The notes under the pieces were generated by a model. It did not search any database. It had not been told where the DNA came from and was given only the letters and a program-made list of their open reading frames with translations. A DNA stretch of 60,000 nucleotides, from positions 76,242,756 to 76,302,755 of the forward strand of contig CM060731.1 in NCBI GenBank assembly GCA_030704615.1, read 5' to 3'. This DNA is from Takakia lepidozioides. Taxonomy: Eukaryota > Streptophyta > Takakiopsida > Takakiales > Takakiaceae. The translations under genes were made by a program, and so were the position numbers. How positions within the stretch are numbered: the stretch's first letter is position 1; every line of letters begins with the position of its first letter. Positions 56,244 through 60,000 of this stretch are shown one piece after another.

Positions 56244-59030
56244 ATGATCAAGCCTATTTGTGATGCCATGACCACTCTGTCTAGTTGTCCTGCTCTCATG
56301 CAGCTCTTTCTAGACAAACAGGTGGGGGCTGCACAAGTGGCCAAGCCCAAAGAAGTGCAGTGCACTCACAAGCGGCCATATCCCAACTATGAGGTAGGTC
56401 AAGATTTTGAAAACTTTCTCAACCTTTTTGAGATGAGTGTTAAGTTCAATGATCTGCCTGCTCACATGGTGACCAATTCCTTTCACTTCTGTCTTAAGGG
56501 TGAGGCACGTGACTTGTTTGAGGCTAGCATTAAGGATCAGGGAGAATGGAGGTTTTAAATTGCCAAACAATTGGCACTCAAATTATTCATTAACTACACT
56601 ATGCTAGACAAACCCTACCAACCAGGTGAAAGTATTTGGAAGTAGTATACTGACCTCAAAACCACTGTGGTCAAGTCCATACCTGTACCTTCCGAGCGAA
56701 CTGCCATCCTCCAAACTTACTTCATCACTAGTTTGCCTGCTTCAGATCAGGTTTACTTGCAGAAACATCCATAATATCGTGATGAAAGGCACATGGTTGA
56801 AATGATGGATAAGCGGATGTGATTGAAAAATGCTAAGTTGGGCAAGGCATGTACGTTAGTCACTCAATCGGCCATGTTGCATGCTTGAGAGGGTTCTTAT
56901 GGGGTTGTTGTGACCAAGGGTGGCTATGCAGATCTCACTCCTATACTGCTTGATGAAGTAAAGAGTCTGCAGCAGGAACTGCACACCCAATTACAGGCTA
57001 TTCGATCCGATATTAGTTCCTGGCAATCACCACCTGCCAAGACCACACCTGCCGAATCCCATCGTGGCCACACTCATACAGGAACGAGGTATGAGGTCAA
57101 GGCGAGTAGCATGCTTTATTTGTGGGTCACTTGACCATTGGACTCGATTTTGCACTTATGCAGATCTGGTTGAAGAGTATGAGAAAGCCAAAAAGGAAAA
57201 GAAAGGCAAGCAGCCTTCAAACGAGGGCGATTGTTCGTGAAGGGGCCGAACGATCACACCTCCAAAGGCCCTAACCCAGGTGATTTTGTTGTCTCTGTCA
57301 TCTTATCCAAAGAATTTAGTTGATGCACGGTGAGGCTAATCGCCAACTGAGAAATGAGAGAGTTCATCCTCTCATGACTCAATGTCACATTTGGCATCTG
57401 TCATTTCCTTGTGTAATGGACACGGGTTGTACTATGTCAGCAATACCTTTGTCTATAGTTCGCCTCCTTGGCCTAAAACTCACCCCTACTACTGGTATGG
57501 CAATCACCATTGCAGATGGCACTTGGTATGAACCTATTGGCTTAGTCAGAATTCCCATCAAAATCAGTCGCAATTATGTGGTTCTAACTTGTATTATGAC
57601 CATTGGGGAGCAGCTCCTTTTGGGATTGGATTGGTTGCGTGGGGCAGGAGCTAAGATTGATGTGGTGGAGAATGCCCTGTGGCTTGACAATGGTCAAGCT
57701 CCAGCACACAAAGTTAGACTCAACTCCGTCTCCCTGCCCGCCGGATGTGCAAGTGCTCATCTCTCTCACATGCATGTCCTTGCTGCTGCAGCCAGACAAC
57801 GTGTTGGTGAGCCTTACAGTTGGACTCGCTATTTCAACTTTGCCAAAACTCCGCCCCTGACTCTACATCAGTGGCAGATTCCCTTGCAAAGCAAGAAAGG
57901 TGGGCCTCCCGTTGCCATACCTCAGAACACTACTTTGCTGCGCAGCTCTGATGACTTTACTATTCCTGCATATTCCCATAAGCTTGTTTCTTCAGGCTTG
58001 ACATTCCTAAGTCCCAAGGATCACTATATTGAGGTTGAAGGATGGAAATGCTTAATGCTTACCAAGCACTGTCTTTTAGCTTGTGGAGTTCTTGATAGGG
58101 GCTTCAGGGGTGAGCTTCGCTTACTGGTTGCCAATTACCCTAAAAGGATTCCCATCCACACATGCAAAAGTCAGGTCATTGCCAGACTTACAGCTGATCC
58201 TTTGACTTCAATTACAGAAGTTCAAGTCGCCTTGCATTTTACTCACATTGGGTTGATTGATGATGTTGTAGACCATCTAGGTCTGATGAGTCATTCAGCC
58301 CCTACACCACCAGTAAGGCCTCTCTCCCCTGAGCAATCTGCTCATCTTGATCAAGTACTCAGTGATAGTCACATTGGCCCTGGTCTGACTGAAGCAGAAA
58401 AAGGTCGGTTGCATTCTGTCATTCGTGAGAACCTTGATGTCTTTAGCAAAGGGTCCCATGACTTGGGCAAAACAGAGGTCTTGAAGCATGACATCATCAC
58501 AGAGGGTGCTCCCGTTAAACAATATGCCTACAAAGAAAGTGTCAAAGAACGAGGTATCATGTAGGAAGAATTAAAAAAATGGCTAGATGTCGGTGTGGTG
58601 ACCCCATCTATTTCTTCTTGGGCTAGTCCTATCGTGCTTGTAGCAAAGAAAGATGGGACTACATGCTTCTGTGTTGACTTTCGCCACCTCAATTCCTTGA
58701 CTAAAAATAATGTCTATCATTTGTCTCGGATTCAGGATACACTGGATCAGCTTAACGGTGCTACTATCTTTAAATTGTCATTAGATTTGGCTGCAGGGTT
58801 TTGGCAGTGCTTCTTACGGAGTCTGCCAAAGAGAAGACTGCATTCACTTGCAAGCAGGAAATATTCCAATTTGAAACAATGCCTTTTGGCCTCTGTAACG
58901 CCACAACCACTTTTCAGCGACTCATGGATGTGGTCTTGGGTAACCTGCAATGGGAGTGTGCCTTAGTGTACTATGTGGATGATATTAATATTTATTCTCC
59001 TTCCTTTGATGCTCATATGATTGATCTTAG
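56244..59030 (+). mobile_element. Ty3/gypsy retrotransposon relic: gag, protease, reverse transcriptase
   Basis: Gag starts at 56244: a capsid-like frame (56244-56558) with YEVGQDFENFLNLFEM and FHFCLKGEARDLFE, continuing through several stops to a CCHC knuckle CFICGSLDHWTRFC at about 57108. Protease has the active site CVMDTGCTMSAIP (about 57413) and LLGLDWLRGAGA. Reverse transcriptase has WASPIVLVAKKDGT, CVDFRHLNSLTKNN, EIFQFETMPFGLCNATTTFQ and the YYVDD catalytic box (about 58969). Lesions include stops in gag, TAG at 58562-58564 (in M-stop-E-E-L-K-K-W-L) and a one-base deletion near 58805 (FWQ|VLLTESAK). It is cut off after SFDAHMIDL at about 59028; RNase H and integrase are missing. It is dead. 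Confidence 0.93.
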
Positions 59031-59077
59031 GGCCTTACCACACGAGCGGCAGTGAACTCGAGTGACATGGAAGTCCC

Positions 59078-59695
59078 TGTCACGGACATAGCCCAGAGGA
59101 ACTTACCAGGAATAGATACCACATGTTACTAAGTTATCATGTTATCGAAAGTTATCGTGATCTACCATGATTTACTAATTATCATTAGTTATCAAGTTAC
59201 CGGAAGTTTATCAAATTATCGAGAGTAGCTTGGGAAATTGCTCATGAAGCTTCCTTTGGAGGAAACTTCTCCATCAAGATACCTCCTTTGTTTAAAGAAA
59301 CTTCTCCATCAAGATACCTCTTTTGTTTAAGGAAACTTCTCCATCAAGAAACCTCTTTTGAGGAAGCCTCTTAAGGAACCTCCTAGTAGCCAGTTTATAT
59401 AGGAGGCGAAACTGGACACTCTTAAGGCTCGCCAACACAAGTTCAAGCTACTCTTGTATCTAGTCCCAGTACTCCAGTCCACCTTCTAGTACTGTAGTCC
59501 AGTTTCCAATATGATAGTACTCCAGTCCAATTTCCAAGTCAAGTTCCAGTATCTTATACTCCTGTCCATTGTTATAAAGATCATCTTGATTCATACTCAT
59601 CATGCATTCGGCCACGCCGACCTTGACTTCTTGTCTAGTCTTGTACCTCTAGTCTGATCTCTTGTTTGTGTTTTGTCATGCTCTTGTCCTTGACA
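59078..59695 (+). mobile_element. 5' LTR of a second LTR retrotransposon
   Basis: The segment starts TGTCACGGACATAG and ends TGTCCTTGACA, with matching TGTCA...TGACA ends. It holds a TATA box (TTTATATAGG near 59393) and is followed at once by GTTTGGCGAGACTAAAG, which fits a tRNA primer-binding site with TGG. The U3 part carries three to four copies of a 36-bp unit (59260-59360). The size, 618 bp, is normal. It overlies the truncated gypsy element. An alternative start at TGTTAC (59124) has weaker inverted ends. Confidence 0.7.
59255..59360. repeat. 36-bp tandem repeat in the LTR
   Basis: GGAAACTTCTCCATCAAGAT followed by ACCTCYTTTGTTTAA is repeated about three times in a row, with a fourth partial copy. 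U3 repeats of this kind often act as enhancers in plant LTRs. A looser array of CAGTACTCCAGTCCA pieces follows at about 59465-59550. Confidence 0.9.
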
Positions 59696-59733
59696 GTTTG
59701 GCGAGACTAAAGTTTGTTCCTTGGTTAGTTAAC

Positions 59734-60000
59734 ATGGAAGGCACATTTGAGGAAATGGTCGCCACACTACAGAGTCTTCAGCTCCAGATGCAAGAATTTC
59801 GTACCTCTACCGTCCAATTATAAGCTGATCAGTCTCAAGATCTTGGCAACGCTATCCACAACTTACAACAACAAATTTCAGAGTAACTATAGGAGTCGAA
59901 CAATGGATCTTCAATCATACGAGTCTCTACTGCAACGGCTCCTACTGCAACGGCTCCTCTTCGACAGATTACGAGAGAACCAAATATCAGCATACCCGAG
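59734..60000 (+). pseudogene. gag start of the second LTR retrotransposon, with stops
   Basis: ATG at 59734 opens MEGTFEEMVATLQSLQLQMQ, a Gln/Leu-rich coiled-coil start typical of plant gypsy gag. It meets TAA at 59821-59823 after 29 residues. The same frame goes on (ADQSQDLGNAIHNLQQQI) to a second TAA at about 59884. The rest lies beyond the window. Two early stops suggest that this copy is also non-functional. Confidence 0.6.

Noticed and set aside
59124-59695. LTR starting at TGTTAC
   Set aside because: The start at 59078 gives a longer matching pair of ends (TGTCA and TGACA), so it was preferred.
1-60000. tRNA, rRNA or CRISPR loci
   Set aside because: No cloverleaf-like sequence with A and B boxes, no rRNA core and no regularly spaced short direct repeats were recognised by eye. 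A tRNAscan or Infernal run would be decisive.

Overview
This window is nuclear DNA from a land plant, most likely a seed-free one (fern, lycophyte or bryophyte). The evidence is spliced genes with GT/AG introns, a plant B-box zinc finger, a plant-type serpin with an L-R reactive centre, a plant-type TTLL12, PLS-class PPR debris, plant telomere-like TTTAGGG motifs, and CACTA, Ty3/gypsy and LINE relics. The exact taxon cannot be read from the sequence.

Layout. (1) 0-8.6 kb: a complete TTLL12-like gene on the minus strand. Its 15 exons join in phase to 867 codons with the stop, and a LINE fragment lies in one intron. (2) 8.6-11.6 kb: a divergently transcribed TruA-family tRNA pseudouridine synthase gene, with a perfect 19-bp-arm hairpin in the shared upstream region. 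(3) 12.4-18 kb: non-coding accessory DNA. It holds a TTAA-flanked short element with piggyBac-like ends, a second MITE with 34-bp inverted ends, a PPR relic and a degenerate tandem array with telomere-like motifs. (4) 17.6-27.6 kb: a CACTA-type transposon. Its left end begins CACTACAATAG. It carries two divergent genes: a badly decayed tnp2 transposase (plus) and an apparently intact eight-exon gene (minus). The second gene fuses a Ptta/En/Spm TnpA-like protein to an FCP1/NIF-type HAD phosphatase domain. This is the most unusual object in the window. (5) 27.7-38.3 kb: relics. These are two diverged eS1 (RPS3a) pseudogene copies, a Cys-rich DDE-like transposase with in-frame stops, PPR pseudogenes and a second copy of the LINE.

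(6) 40.8-51.4 kb: host genes. They are a B-box protein that splices in phase to a cyclin-box-like domain, a mitochondrial adrenodoxin-like ferredoxin, a serpin, and a TrpB2-type tryptophan synthase beta gene with an apparent 2-nt deletion in its GAGQWG motif. (7) 52.3-54.2 kb: a second element flanked by inverted repeats. (8) 54.2-60 kb: a decayed Ty3/gypsy element, with antisense unknown ORFs beside its gag, cut off by a second LTR retrotransposon that runs out of the window.

The host genes are unrelated housekeeping or regulatory genes and do not form a pathway. Exon coordinates come from conserved protein motifs plus GT/AG sites and reading-phase consistency. No alignment, domain search or transcript evidence was available.
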